A stretch of 64,000 bases of DNA from Thiodiazotropha sp040506975 (GCA_965211775.1 OZ242974.1:1116001-1180000); one strand, 5' to 3'. Numbered from the stretch's first letter, positions 39,603 through 48,741 are shown. Made by a program: numbers and translations. The notes: generated by a model from the sequence alone, not told the origin.

Positions 39603-40073
39603 TCAATCAATGATGAATAGCGGTTCGTTGTATTCGACGGGCTGACCGTTTTCAACCAGTATCTTTTTAACGGTACCGGCCTTGTCGGACTCTATCTGGT
39701 TGAGAATCTTCATCGCTTCAATGATACACAGAGTGTCACCCACAGCGACCGTTTGGCCCACCTCCACAAACGGCTTGCTGCCGGGCGAGGGTGAGCGGTA
39801 GAAGGTGCCCACCATCGGTGAGTTTACGCTGTGCCCCTGAATCTCCTCGGTTGCGGCTTGCGGTTCGGGGGCGCCGGTAGTGGCAGGTGCCGCCGCCGGT
39901 GCGGGCGTCGGAGCTGCTGCAACCTGAGGCGGCATGCTGGGGATGGCTATCGTTGAGGGTATCGAGCTTTGGCGGCTTATTCTGACCGACTCCTCCCCTT
40001 CATGTATTTCGATCTCCGCGACGCCTGACTCCTCGAGTAACTCAATAAGTTTTTTTACTTTGCGAATATCCAT
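39603..40073 (-). CDS. accB: Biotin carboxyl carrier protein of acetyl-CoA carboxylase
   Basis: 156 residues. N-terminal segment MDIRKVKKLIELLEESG, an Ala/Pro linker (about 60-85), and the biotinyl domain with EAMKILNQIE; the biotin-accepting lysine is Lys122. The usual EAMKMMN is EAMKILN here, within family variation. Ends at the start of accC. About 20 bases downstream of aroQ, so aroQ-accB-accC form one unit. Confidence 0.98.
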   Translation of the reverse strand: MDIRKVKKLIELLEESGVAEIEIHEGEESVRISRQSSIPSTIAIPSMPPQVAAAPTPAPAAAPATTGAPEPQAATEEIQGHSVNSPMVGTFYRSPSPGSKPFVEVGQTVAVGDTLCIIEAMKILNQIESDKAGTVKKILVENGQPVEYNEPLFIID

Positions 40074-40092
40074 GTTGACCTGTCTCTAAAAA

Positions 40093-40533
40093 TTATTTGT
40101 TGAGCCGTTTGGCGGCGGCCTGCAAGGCGAGTTCATAGCCCTCCGCACCCAGGCCGGTAATGACACCTTCGGCCTTGTCAGAGAAATAGGAGTGTCTGCG
40201 AAACTCCTCTCTAGCGTGCACGTTGGAGAGATGGACCTCTATGTAGGGTATGCCTGTTCCCAATAATGCATCCCTCAGCGCCACGCTGGTATGGGTGAAT
40301 GCAGCCGGGTTGATAATGATGAAGCAGACATTCGATTGTTTTGCCTGATGTATCCACGCCAGGAGTTCGTGTTCCGCATTGCTTTGGCGGAAGTCAATGT
40401 CGAATCCCAACTCTCTGCCTCGGTTTTCCAGGCGCTGGCGAATGGCGTCCAGTGTCTCATGACCATAGTGACCGGGTTCCCGGCTGCCAAGCAGATTCAA
40501 ATTCGGGCCATTCAGTACCAGGATGTTTGCCAT
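40093..40533 (-). CDS. aroQ: 3-dehydroquinate dehydratase, type II
   Basis: 146 residues. NGPNLNLLGSREPGHYG contains the catalytic Tyr and Arg; NPAAFTHTSVALRDAL the conserved Asn/His region; EVHLSNVHAREEFRRHS the substrate-binding block. Shikimate pathway enzyme, cytoplasmic dodecamer. A run of 11 C (11 G on the coding strand) sits 36-46 bases before the start, in the leader. Confidence 0.97.
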   Translation of the reverse strand: MANILVLNGPNLNLLGSREPGHYGHETLDAIRQRLENRGRELGFDIDFRQSNAEHELLAWIHQAKQSNVCFIIINPAAFTHTSVALRDALLGTGIPYIEVHLSNVHAREEFRRHSYFSDKAEGVITGLGAEGYELALQAAAKRLNK

Positions 40534-40568
40534 TATCCAAATATTCCGGGGCAGAGAAATACGTCCAC

Positions 40569-40579
40569 ACCCCCCCCCC
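40569..40579. repeat. Homopolymer C11/G11 tract in the aroQ leader
   Basis: Eleven consecutive C on the plus strand, 36-46 bases upstream of the aroQ start (transcribed as G11 if in the leader). Tracts of this length slip in replication and could vary expression; they are also a common site of sequencing error. Confidence 0.6.
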
Positions 40580-40706
40580 AGCTATTGTTTCTGGTGCCGT
40601 TCCCCATCACAGGGATTCAGGAGGGTGGGTTATGAATCGCTAGATTCTGCAAGATCAGCGCGACTTTGTCCAGTTTCAATGCAGTACATGCCAAGATCGC
40701 CGCAAA

Positions 40707-43013
40707 TTACTGTGTTGCTCTGGTTGCGTGGGTGTTGAATTCCTCGGCGGGCATGAACCCCACGAGCCGGTAATTCTTGCGCTCCCGTCCATCACTGCCG
40801 TAAAAGATGATGGCAGGCGGGCCAGGCAGGCCGAAATGCCCCTGCAACAATGCCTGGTCGATGTCGTCATTGGCGGTGACATTGGCCTGCAGCAGGTGTG
40901 TATTGGCGAGCGTATCGATCACCTGTGGATCGGAAAAGGTGTATTTCTCCATCTCTTTGCAGGAGACACACCAGTCGGCATAAAAGTCCAGCATCACCGG
41001 TTTCCCCTGACTGCTGGCAAAGGCGACTTCACGTTGCAGGTCATCCAGGCTTTTGATGCGTTTGAATTGAAGTTCCTGATGACCCTGGGCACTGCCAGAG
41101 CCTCCGGCTATGGCAAGCCCGCGAAGTGGCTGCAAGGTATCCTTGCCGCCTGCAGCAGCACCGACCAGCATCAATGTCCCGTAGACCAGAAACACGAAAC
41201 CGAGACCTTTCCACAGCTTCTGCCAACCACTTGCCTCGATCTCCAGATTGCGCAGGGCTCCCATGTAGATTGCGGAGACGATGAACAGGATGCCCCAGAG
41301 CAGCATAGCGATATCGGCCGGGATGATACGTTCAAGCAGGATGATGGCGACAGCCAGCAGGGCGACACCGAATACGGCCTTGACGGCATCCATCCAACTG
41401 CCGGCGCGCGGCAGCAGCTTTCCGGCGGAGGTGCCGATTGCAATCACCGGCGTTCCCATGCCCATACTGAGGGCAAACAGGGCCAAGCCTCCCAGCAGCG
41501 CGTCACCGGTCTGGCCGATATAGATAAGTGCACCCGCCAACGGTGGTGCGACACAGGGGCCTACTATCAGGGCAGAGAGAAATCCCATGACGGCAACCCC
41601 GGTGAGGGAGCCGCCCTGTTGCCTGTTGCTGACTTCGGTAAGACGGCTCTGCAGGCTGCTGGGCAGTTGCAGGTCATAGAAACCAAACATCGACAGGGCC
41701 AGCAGGACAAAGACCAAGGCAAAGGCGCTGAGTATCCATGGGTTCTGAAAATAGGCCTGCAGGTTTTCGCCGAACATGCCGGCCAGAACCCCTGCAATGG
41801 TATAGGTGATCGCCATTGCCAATACATAGACCAGTGATAGTATGAAGGCCTTTTGTGTGGTGATCTTGTCGCCGTGTCCTGCAATGATACCGGAAAGAAT
41901 GGGAATCATGGGAAAGATGCAAGGTGTAAATGCCAATCCCAGTCCAAGTAGAAAAAAGAGACCGATGATAAGCAGGACCGATCCGCCTTTCATGGTTTCG
42001 GTGATCTCGTCCAGTTCAGAGATCGGCTCATTGGAGAACGCGGCCGGTGGGGTGCCGGTGGGGCTTACGGTTTCGTTAGCCTCAGCCTCGGAGATGGCTG
42101 GTAGTGTGAGGGTGAACTGCTTGTTTATAGGCGGATAGCACACGCCGATCTCGGCGCACCCCTGATAACCCACGTTCAAGGTGATCTCTGTTTCTTCCGC
42201 GCTGCTTCTCACCAGTGGCAGGATGAGGTCTATCTCGTCGTGGTAAACGGCAACTTCGCCAATGGTGCCATCGGGTCTTACCGTATCCTGCTTGATCTCC
42301 GGATCAGGCAGTGTGAACTGACCCAGGGCAATTCCCTGGTTCTCACCTGAGGAAAGCGTAACCTTATCGTGATAGAGATAGGTCCCTTCAGCGATACTCC
42401 AGTAGAGGCGGAGATGGGTTCCATCCTCGACGGTTACCGAGAGTTTATAGGCCTCTTCCGGATCCAGCAGGTCATCTTCGATATCGTTGTCAAACAATTG
42501 ATTCGAAGCTGAATCGCCGATGTCGAACAACGGCTCAGCGACAGCTGCGGTACGCTTGCCGGCAGTCATCGGCTCCAGTGCCAGTCGTATCTCCTGCATG
42601 TGCGGCGGAAAGCAGATTCCCAGGTCCGCACAGCCCTGAGAGCGGGCCTTTAACAATAGTGTCTCCTGGGATCCCTGCATGCGACGAATCGGGATTTCCG
42701 CAGTGGCCTTATTGCGGTAGACGGCGACCTCGCCGAAGAATTCGTCGTTCTTTATCTTGGCTTGCGATAGTTTCGGTTCTCCGATTTCTATGCCTATAGT
42801 GTCGCTGTCGAACTGGATCTTGTCGCGGTACATGTAGTAGCCGTCGGCAATACGCCATTCTACGAGGAGCTTTTCCGTGCCGTCGGTGCGGCCGGAGATC
42901 TGGAAGGCCTGGTCGGGCAACAACAGGTCTTCCTTGTTCCAGGCCGCCATGCTCAGGCTGGATAACACCAGCAGCATCAGGAACATCGTCAGCAAGTCTA
43001 TTTTTTTGTGCAT
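40707..43013 (-). CDS. dsbD: Thiol:disulfide interchange protein DsbD with two N-terminal alpha domains
   Basis: 768 residues against about 570-600 for ordinary DsbD. A signal sequence (about 1-23) is followed by two tandem DsbD-alpha domains, each with its own redox pair: QGCADLGICFPP (about 130-141) and QGCAEIGVCYPP (about 278-289). Then come eight or so transmembrane helices with FTPCIFPMIP and the VGPCVAPPLAG cysteine, and a C-terminal thioredoxin-like gamma domain with DWCVSCKEME (about 680). DsbD moves electrons from cytoplasmic thioredoxin across the inner membrane to periplasmic DsbC, DsbE and others. The extra alpha domain may widen the partner range. Overlaps the 3' end of cutA by 16 bases. 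Confidence 0.95.
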   Translation of the reverse strand: MHKKIDLLTMFLMLLVLSSLSMAAWNKEDLLLPDQAFQISGRTDGTEKLLVEWRIADGYYMYRDKIQFDSDTIGIEIGEPKLSQAKIKNDEFFGEVAVYRNKATAEIPIRRMQGSQETLLLKARSQGCADLGICFPPHMQEIRLALEPMTAGKRTAAVAEPLFDIGDSASNQLFDNDIEDDLLDPEEAYKLSVTVEDGTHLRLYWSIAEGTYLYHDKVTLSSGENQGIALGQFTLPDPEIKQDTVRPDGTIGEVAVYHDEIDLILPLVRSSAEETEITLNVGYQGCAEIGVCYPPINKQFTLTLPAISEAEANETVSPTGTPPAAFSNEPISELDEITETMKGGSVLLIIGLFFLLGLGLAFTPCIFPMIPILSGIIAGHGDKITTQKAFILSLVYVLAMAITYTIAGVLAGMFGENLQAYFQNPWILSAFALVFVLLALSMFGFYDLQLPSSLQSRLTEVSNRQQGGSLTGVAVMGFLSALIVGPCVAPPLAGALIYIGQTGDALLGGLALFALSMGMGTPVIAIGTSAGKLLPRAGSWMDAVKAVFGVALLAVAIILLERIIPADIAMLLWGILFIVSAIYMGALRNLEIEASGWQKLWKGLGFVFLVYGTLMLVGAAAGGKDTLQPLRGLAIAGGSGSAQGHQELQFKRIKSLDDLQREVAFASSQGKPVMLDFYADWCVSCKEMEKYTFSDPQVIDTLANTHLLQANVTANDDIDQALLQGHFGLPGPPAIIFYGSDGRERKNYRLVGFMPAEEFNTHATRATQ

Positions 43014-43321
43014 CTCTCCACCCAGTCGATGTAATCCCCCAGCCCCTGCTCTACAGGGACTGCGATGATTTCCGGAAGTTCATAGGGATGTTGTGCCCGG
43101 AGCGTTGCCTCCACGTTGCTGTATTGTTGTTTTGTTGTCTTGATCAGCAGCAGGATCTCCTCGGACTCTTCCACTCTTCCCTGCCAGTGGTATAAGGAGG
43201 TTACGGGCGGGGAGAGGTTGACGCAGGCTGCCAGCCTCTGCTCCAGCAAAGACCTGGAGAGCTTAAGTGCAGTCTCCCTGTCCGGTGCGGTACAGAGAAT
43301 CAAGAGGAGTGGTGTCGGCAT
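42998..43321 (-). CDS. cutA: Divalent-cation tolerance protein CutA
   Basis: 107 residues from ATG 43321 (MPTPLLLILCTAPDRETA); the open frame extends further upstream but the normal family length of 105-115 supports this start. CutA1 signatures: LAACVNL, the WQGRVEESEEILLLIKT block, and HPYELPEIIAVPV. Trimeric cytoplasmic protein of unclear function, usually next to dsbD as here. Confidence 0.95.
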   Translation of the reverse strand: MPTPLLLILCTAPDRETALKLSRSLLEQRLAACVNLSPPVTSLYHWQGRVEESEEILLLIKTTKQQYSNVEATLRAQHPYELPEIIAVPVEQGLGDYIDWVERCTKK

Positions 43322-43469
43322 TGGCGGAAAATACACTATCCACATGCAACTGGCAAAATTCGCAACGGAGCAGTCGGTGTCTGCTGGGAGGGTGATTCCC
43401 AAATGCTTTACGATTGCCGTGATGCATCAAGCCATATGCAATTGGCCGGGTTTGGTTCTGATGCGGAAA

Positions 43470-43497
43470 TGAAAAAGGCGGCCAATGGCCGCCTTTG
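43470..43497 (-). terminator. Rho-independent terminator after the CsgG-like lipoprotein gene
   Basis: On the minus strand AAAGGCGGCC-ATT-GGCCGCCTTTTTC: a 10-bp stem followed by T residues, 35 bases after the stop of the gene at 43532. Confidence 0.8.
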
Positions 43498-43531
43498 CAG
43501 GTGGGCCTCTGGATCAGAGGCGGTGATCGGC

Positions 43532-44380
43532 TCAGTTGCCGACTTTCAGGCGTCCGCCCTTGCCCAGGCCACCCTTGACGGTCTGTGCCTTGTAGTTTCT
43601 CAGCGCTTTGACCATCTGGTTGAAGGAATCGGCGAAGGCTGCGGTAATCACCTTGCCTTCCGGGGTGTTGGTGAATGCGCCTGCGCCACCAAAAGCGCCG
43701 CCGCCGAACAGGCCGCCGAACAGGTTATAGTCAAAGTTCTTGGCATTACCCACGGAGGATGAAACCTGCACCCCTGAGCGGTTGTCCACCAGCAGCAGGG
43801 TGGTGGCGGCCTCGTTGGACTTCAAACCGCCCGCCAGTGCGCCGGCAACGGATCCGAACAAGCCGCCGACAATGCCCTTGACGCCACCGGTGCCCTTTTC
43901 TGAGAACTGGATACTCGGATTCATGGTGTAGTCGGCGGCAACCATCTGACCCTTGCCGAAGTTACTCCCTTGGCGCATTTCCCCGGACTGCATCAGGGCG
44001 CGTTCCTGCATCATGTTGTTCATCGCTCTGCCGCGTTCGACGACAACGAAACAGTTGGATTGCTGGATCATTGTGCGCAGAACCGGGACAGTGGTGCCCA
44101 GTGTGGGATAGCGATGCCTGTAGGTGGCCCACCAGGGGGCGGACTGATCTTCAGCCACGGCCAGCGTGCCCAGTGTCTCATCGCAGCTTTCCAACGCGCT
44201 ATTCGCGCCCTCCGAGGTTTCGCCGCCTGCGGCACCGGTCACCGTGTGTCCGGATGATCCTCCCATTTTCGGCATCGTCGCCTCACAACCGCTCAGGCCG
44301 ATGAAGGCGGCCGCCACTATGGCGGCCAGGGCGTTAAAGCCAGGTGTTCTGTGTAGATTGGCTGATAGTTTCATTTTCAT
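43532..44380 (-). CDS. CsgG-family-like outer-membrane lipoprotein
   Basis: 282 residues from ATG 44380, with AAGGGAAAG upstream. Lipobox LSGC gives a lipidated Cys near residue 32. The central part (VPVLRTMIQQSNCFVVVERGRAMNNMMQERAL..., about 95-135) follows the CsgG/HfaB pattern of a short-lived periplasmic alpha/beta domain ending in VVERG. A glycine-rich segment (GGVKGIVGGLFGSVAGALAGG, and GLFGGGAFGGAG) and a C-terminal helix follow. CsgG-type proteins form secretion pores or trafficking factors. No curli or holdfast partner genes are visible nearby, so the specific role is open. Confidence 0.65.
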   Translation of the reverse strand: MKMKLSANLHRTPGFNALAAIVAAAFIGLSGCEATMPKMGGSSGHTVTGAAGGETSEGANSALESCDETLGTLAVAEDQSAPWWATYRHRYPTLGTTVPVLRTMIQQSNCFVVVERGRAMNNMMQERALMQSGEMRQGSNFGKGQMVAADYTMNPSIQFSEKGTGGVKGIVGGLFGSVAGALAGGLKSNEAATTLLLVDNRSGVQVSSSVGNAKNFDYNLFGGLFGGGAFGGAGAFTNTPEGKVITAAFADSFNQMVKALRNYKAQTVKGGLGKGGRLKVGN

Positions 44381-44612
44381 CACTTTCCCTTTAACGAACA
44401 GATAATAATAATAGCTTGAATTGTGCTATTGCACTCTGGTTTCTTTTATGTCGTCAAGTTTGATAAGAACATGAATATTTTTTGAAATCAATTACCCCCA
44501 GAGTGCTGAATTCAACCCTTGTCCAGAGCAATATGGCCTGCCGGCAAGGTGAATCCGACTAAGAGGCTTGGAGTCTTGTATGGGCCTGACTCCCCGCGTA
44601 AGCTCTTCCACT

Positions 44613-45065
44613 ATGAATCCTCTGTTACTCTTTTTGCTGTTGTTTGTAGGCATTCCGCTGGTGGAGCTCTACTTTCTTATCCAGGTGGGTTCCCAGATCG
44701 GTGCTTTTTCGACGATTTTCCTGACCGTTTTCACTGCCTTGCTCGGTGGTTGGATGGTGCGGACACAGGGCTTTTCAACCCTCTCCAAAGTGCGTGGCTC
44801 GATGGATCGCGGGGAAGTGCCGGCCTTTGAGATGATGGAGGGCGCGGTATTGCTGGTGTGTGGATTCCTGCTGCTGCTCCCGGGTTTTATCACCGATGTG
44901 GTGGGTTTCGTGTTTCTGGTTCCCCCCGTGCGGCGATGGTTGATTAGATTGGGATTGCAACAGGGTGGCGTCATGGGTCCGGCGGGGCCGCCGCCCAATG
45001 GACCGAACAGAAGCCCGGAGAGGCGGGTGATCGAAGGTGAATTCAAGCGCGAGGATGATGAATAA
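44613..45065 (+). CDS. fxsA: FxsA family membrane protein
   Basis: 150 residues from ATG 44613 (MNPLLLFLLLFVGIPLVELY); the open frame begins 15 codons earlier. Membrane helices at about 3-20, 27-47 and 75-100; conserved VELYFLIQVG, LGGWMVRTQG and LLLPGFITDVVGF blocks. Cytoplasmic membrane protein of unknown biochemical role, named for suppressing F exclusion of phage T7 in E. coli, and typically next to groESL as here. Confidence 0.93.
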   Translation: MNPLLLFLLLFVGIPLVELYFLIQVGSQIGAFSTIFLTVFTALLGGWMVRTQGFSTLSKVRGSMDRGEVPAFEMMEGAVLLVCGFLLLLPGFITDVVGFVFLVPPVRRWLIRLGLQQGGVMGPAGPPPNGPNRSPERRVIEGEFKREDDE

Positions 45066-45077
45066 CAGGCCCTAACA

Positions 45078-45099
45078 CATCCCGGCGTGTGCCGGGATG
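45078..45099. terminator. Hairpin between convergent fxsA and PPK2 genes
   Basis: CATCCCGGC-GTGT-GCCGGGATG, a 9-bp perfect stem located between two convergent genes. It lacks a clear T tract on either side, so a terminator role is only likely by position. Confidence 0.45.
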
Positions 45100-45114
45100 G
45101 GACCGGATTGCCGT

Positions 45115-45933
45115 TTAGGGATAGATTTCCGGGACAAATGTCTGGTCGGTGATCGGTGGCCTTACATAGCCTACATCGGGGGCGCGATGAGGCAGTTCGA
45201 TAGGTTCGGGGGTCAAGTCCTTGTAGGGGATCATGCTCAAGAGATGGGCGATACAGTTCAGCCGGGCGTGTTTCTTGATATCGGAGTTCACTACATACCA
45301 GGGCGCCTGTTTGATATCGGTATGGGCAAACATCTCATCTTTCGCCTTTGAGTATTCCAGCCAGCGGGAACGGGACTCAAGGTCCATTGGGCTCAGCTTC
45401 CAGCGCTTGAGAGGTTCTTCCAGTCTGCTCTGGAATCTTCGCTCCTGCTCCTCATCGGATACGGAGAACCAGTATTTGATTAGGATGATACCGGAACGTA
45501 CCAACATGCGCTCAAACTCTGGGCAGGAACGCATGAATTCCTGATATTCATCCTCGCTGCAGAATCCCATCACCTTCTCGACGCCTGCCCGGTTGTACCA
45601 GCTGCGATCGAGCAGCACCATCTCGCCGGCAGCGGGCAGATGAGGTACGTAGCGTTGGAAATACCATTGGGTCTGTTCCCTTTCCGTGGGGGCGGGCAGG
45701 GCGACCACGGGACAGATACGTGGACTGAGGTGTTGGGTGATCCGCTTTATCACACCGCCCTTTCCGGCCGCATCCCGACCCTCGAAGATGACGACGACTT
45801 TCAGGCCCTTATGTTTGATCCACTCCTGAAGTTTGACAAGTTCGAGCTGCAGCTTGAACAGCTCCTTTTCATATACTTTATTGTTGATTTTTTTAGGTTT
45901 TTTGCTTGGCGCCTTTTTTTTCGATTCAGCCAT
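45115..45933 (-). CDS. ppk2: Polyphosphate kinase 2 (PPK2)
   Basis: 272 residues, the size of a one-domain PPK2. Lys-rich N-terminus, Walker A GRDAAGKGG (about 53-61), the PPK2 lid region with EREQTQWYFQRY, and Walker B-like LLDRSWYNR (about 107-115). These enzymes transfer phosphate between polyphosphate and nucleoside diphosphates in the cytoplasm. GGGAGG ribosome-binding site before the ATG. Subclass not determinable by eye. Confidence 0.93.
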   Translation of the reverse strand: MAESKKKAPSKKPKKINNKVYEKELFKLQLELVKLQEWIKHKGLKVVVIFEGRDAAGKGGVIKRITQHLSPRICPVVALPAPTEREQTQWYFQRYVPHLPAAGEMVLLDRSWYNRAGVEKVMGFCSEDEYQEFMRSCPEFERMLVRSGIILIKYWFSVSDEEQERRFQSRLEEPLKRWKLSPMDLESRSRWLEYSKAKDEMFAHTDIKQAPWYVVNSDIKKHARLNCIAHLLSMIPYKDLTPEPIELPHRAPDVGYVRPPITDQTFVPEIYP

Positions 45934-46004
45934 GTCAGCCTCCCAGTCTCACGCTGTATTTAAATTGTTGAAGACACTGGTTGTACGTGTAATAAATTTG
46001 TTGA

Positions 46005-46433
46005 TTACACGATTTCCAGCAGTTCAAGATCGAAGTTCAGAGCTTCTCCTGCCAGCGGGTGATTACCGTCGATCGTCGCATCCTTGTCGCTGAGCGCGGT
46101 AACAACCACATTGAAATGTTCGCCATTCGGGCTTTGCGCCTGAAGATGCATGCCGACCTCGATATTCAGATCATCGGGGAAGTGCTCCAGCGGAACCTTC
46201 TCGATGAGGGCGTCGTTACGCTGACCATAGGCATTATCGGCGGGAATATGGATCGTCTTCTGGTCACCGACCTGCATACCCTCCACGCCCGTTTCGAAAC
46301 CGGGTATTACCGCGCTTTCGCCAAGGGTGAATTCGAATGGCTCCCGATCTACCGAAGTATCGAATTGGGTTCCGTCATCCAGTGTGCCGGTGTAGTGGAT
46401 GCGGACGGTGTCACCCTGTTTGGCTTGCCTCAT
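46005..46433 (-). CDS. FKBP-type peptidyl-prolyl cis-trans isomerase (SlyD/FkpB-like)
   Basis: 142 residues from ATG 46433 (MRQAKQGDTVRIHYTG). FKBP blocks: YTGTLDDGTQFDTS, FTLGESAVIPGFETGVEGM; the insert-in-flap domain (about 65-125) marks the SlyD/FkpB type. No His-rich metal-binding tail, so closer to FkpB or a short SlyD. Cytoplasmic folding factor, divergent from groES. Confidence 0.93.
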   Translation of the reverse strand: MRQAKQGDTVRIHYTGTLDDGTQFDTSVDREPFEFTLGESAVIPGFETGVEGMQVGDQKTIHIPADNAYGQRNDALIEKVPLEHFPDDLNIEVGMHLQAQSPNGEHFNVVVTALSDKDATIDGNHPLAGEALNFDLELLEIV

Positions 46434-46544
46434 GATCTGCCTCGTGCTGTATAGTAGTAGTGTAAATACGGTAATTATCACACAGATTAGGCTAAACGTG
46501 CTGGATAGGTGGCAATCTGCCGCTAAAAATCTCCTCTGGCAGCC

Positions 46545-46572
46545 TTGACTAACAGCTTTTTCCCTCTATTAT
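46545..46572 (+). promoter_or_regulatory. Promoter of groES-groEL
   Basis: TTGACT (46545-46550), 16-base spacer, TATTAT (46567-46572), directly abutting the CIRCE operator. A housekeeping sigma factor promoter controlled by HrcA is the natural reading. Confidence 0.75.
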
Positions 46573-46598
46573 TAGCACTCAGTTCTGGTGAGTGCTAA
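46572..46598 (+). promoter_or_regulatory. CIRCE operator (HrcA binding site)
   Basis: Perfect 9-bp inverted repeat TTAGCACTC - 9 bases - GAGTGCTAA, the CIRCE consensus, starting at the end of the -10 box. HrcA represses groESL here until heat or misfolded protein titrates GroEL. No hrcA gene is in the window. Confidence 0.97.
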
Positions 46599-46668
46599 CA
46601 GCCTTGCCCGGTAACAAAGAACCCAATATCGATTTTTCAGAAAACAATTTATTGAGGAGAATCAGTCG

Positions 46669-46959
46669 ATGAATATTCGTCCGCTGCACGATCGCGTGAT
46701 CGTTCGTCGTAAGGAAGAGGAGCGCACCAGCCCGGGAGGCATTGTGCTCCCTGATGCGGCTACCGAGAAACCCGTTCTTGGTGAAATACTCGCTGTCGGC
46801 AACGGTAAGGTCACCGAAAGCGGTGAGAATCGGCCGCTGGACGTCAAGGTCGGGGATAAGGTGCTGTTCGGTAAATACTCCGGTACAGAAGTGAAGCTGG
46901 GTGGTGAGGAAGTTCTCGTCATGCGTGAAGAAGACATCATGGGTGTGATCGAAGACTGA
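46669..46959 (+). CDS. groES: Co-chaperonin GroES
   Basis: 96 residues, standard length. MNIRPLHDRVIVRR, mobile-loop region RTSPGGIVLPDAATEKP (about 20-36). GAGGAG ribosome-binding site. Caps GroEL rings. Preceded by a CIRCE operator. Confidence 0.98.
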   Translation: MNIRPLHDRVIVRRKEEERTSPGGIVLPDAATEKPVLGEILAVGNGKVTESGENRPLDVKVGDKVLFGKYSGTEVKLGGEEVLVMREEDIMGVIED

Positions 46960-47036
46960 ACCCTGAACTTTCGAATACAGAATGCGACAGGCAAGGCCTG
47001 TTGAAGATTCTCAACATATACCCAAGGAATTAAGAC

Positions 47037-48680
47037 ATGAGTGCAAAAGAAGTACAATTTGGTGATGACGCCCGTCAACGTATGATTAAGGGTGTCAATA
47101 TTCTGGCCAACGCCGTCAAGGTGACCCTGGGTCCGAAAGGGCGCAATGTGGTGTTGGAGAAGAGTTTCGGCGCTCCGACCATGACCAAAGACGGCGTATC
47201 CGTGGCCAAAGAGATTGAACTCTCCGACAGATTTGAAAACATGGGTGCGCAGATGGTGAAAGAGGTCTCCTCGCAGACCTCTGACGTTGCCGGTGACGGC
47301 ACCACCACCGCAACCGTCCTGGCCCAGGCCATGGTGCGCGAAGGCCTGAAGGCGGTCGCTGCGGGCATGAATCCGATGGATCTCAAGCGTGGCATCGACA
47401 AGGCTGTATTGTCGGCCGTGGAGGAACTGCAGAGGATCTCCCGCCCATGCTCCGATGACAAGGAGATTGCCCAGGTCGGTACCATCTCTGCGAACTCCGA
47501 TGTCAACATCGGCGACATCATCGCCGAGGCGATGCAGAAAGTGGGGAAAGAGGGTGTCATCACCGTGGAAGAGGGTTCTGCGCTGCAGAATGAACTGGAT
47601 GTGGTCGAAGGCATGCAGTTTGATCGCGGTTACCTCTCACCCTATTTCGTTACCAATCAGCAGAGTCAGTCGGCCGAACTGGAAGACCCCTATATCCTGC
47701 TGCATGACAAGAAGATCTCGAATATCCGTGATCTTCTGCCGGTGCTTGAAGGCGTGGCCAAGGCCGGTAAGCCATTGTTGATCATCGCCGAGGATGTGGA
47801 GGGCGAGGCCCTGGCCACTCTGGTGGTCAATAATCTGCGCGGTATCGTCAAGGTCACTGCGGTTAAGGCCCCCGGGTTCGGCGATCGTCGCAAGGCCATG
47901 TTGCAGGATATCGCAATCCTCACCGGTGGTACCGTGATTTCGGAAGAGGTCGGCCTCTCCCTTGAGAAGGCCACTTTGGACGATCTGGGCAACGCCAAGA
48001 AGGTGACCATCTCCAAAGAGGAGACAACCATCATCGACGGCGCAGGCGCAGAGGGCGATATCAAGGCCCGTGTCGAGCAAATTCGATCCCAGATCGAGGA
48101 GACCTCATCCGATTACGATCGCGAAAAGCTGCAGGAGCGCGTAGCCAAATTGGCGGGCGGTGTGGCCGTGATCAAGGTCGGTGCCGCCACCGAAGTCGAG
48201 ATGAAAGAGAAAAAGGCGCGTGTCGAGGATGCCCTGCATGCCACGCGCGCTGCCGTCGAGGAGGGTATCGTGCCCGGCGGCGGTGTCGCGCTGGTGCGCG
48301 CGCTGCAGGCGATCGATAAACTGACCGGAGAAAATCACGATCAGGATGTCGGCATCGCGATTGCCCGTCGCGCCATGGAAGAGCCGTTGCGTCAGATAGT
48401 CGCCAATGCGGGTGGCGAGCCCTCAGTGGTGCTCGACAAGGTACGCGGCGGAGAAGGTAATTACGGCTTCAATGCCAGCAACGACGAGTATGGCGATATG
48501 ATGGACATGGGTATCCTCGATCCGACCAAGGTGACCCGTTATGCATTGCAGAATGCCTCCTCCGTGGCCGGCTTGATGATCACCACCGAATGCATGGTGG
48601 CTGAAGAGCCGAAGGACGGGGCCGCTGCACCGCCAATGGGTGATATGGGCGGCATGGGCGGCATGGGCGGCATGATGTAA
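47037..48680 (+). CDS. groEL: Chaperonin GroEL
   Basis: 547 residues, standard length. MSAKEVQFGDDARQRM, ATP-binding GDGTTTATVLA (about 86-96) with catalytic Asp, the apical domain, and the flexible C-terminal Gly-Met repeat tail (GGMGGMGGMM). No sign of decay. 77 bases after groES, followed by a strong terminator. Confidence 0.99.
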   Translation: MSAKEVQFGDDARQRMIKGVNILANAVKVTLGPKGRNVVLEKSFGAPTMTKDGVSVAKEIELSDRFENMGAQMVKEVSSQTSDVAGDGTTTATVLAQAMVREGLKAVAAGMNPMDLKRGIDKAVLSAVEELQRISRPCSDDKEIAQVGTISANSDVNIGDIIAEAMQKVGKEGVITVEEGSALQNELDVVEGMQFDRGYLSPYFVTNQQSQSAELEDPYILLHDKKISNIRDLLPVLEGVAKAGKPLLIIAEDVEGEALATLVVNNLRGIVKVTAVKAPGFGDRRKAMLQDIAILTGGTVISEEVGLSLEKATLDDLGNAKKVTISKEETTIIDGAGAEGDIKARVEQIRSQIEETSSDYDREKLQERVAKLAGGVAVIKVGAATEVEMKEKKARVEDALHATRAAVEEGIVPGGGVALVRALQAIDKLTGENHDQDVGIAIARRAMEEPLRQIVANAGGEPSVVLDKVRGGEGNYGFNASNDEYGDMMDMGILDPTKVTRYALQNASSVAGLMITTECMVAEEPKDGAAAPPMGDMGGMGGMGGMM

Positions 48681-48706
48681 TCCGTCCCACAGACAGATAA
48701 CCTGTC

Positions 48707-48741
48707 AAAAGCCCCACGCCTCTACAGGCGTGGGGCTTTTT
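48707..48741 (+). terminator. Rho-independent terminator after groEL
   Basis: Perfect 10-bp stem GCCCCACGCC / GGCGTGGGGC with a 6-base loop and T5 tail, 26 bases after the groEL stop. Confidence 0.95.

Noticed and set aside
38281..39645. 454-residue plus-strand frame opposite accC
   Set aside because: The minus strand encodes unmistakable biotin carboxylase; the antisense frame is open because of codon bias.
40728..41837. 369-residue plus-strand frame opposite dsbD
   Set aside because: Gln/His/Asp-rich composition, fully inside dsbD; shadow.
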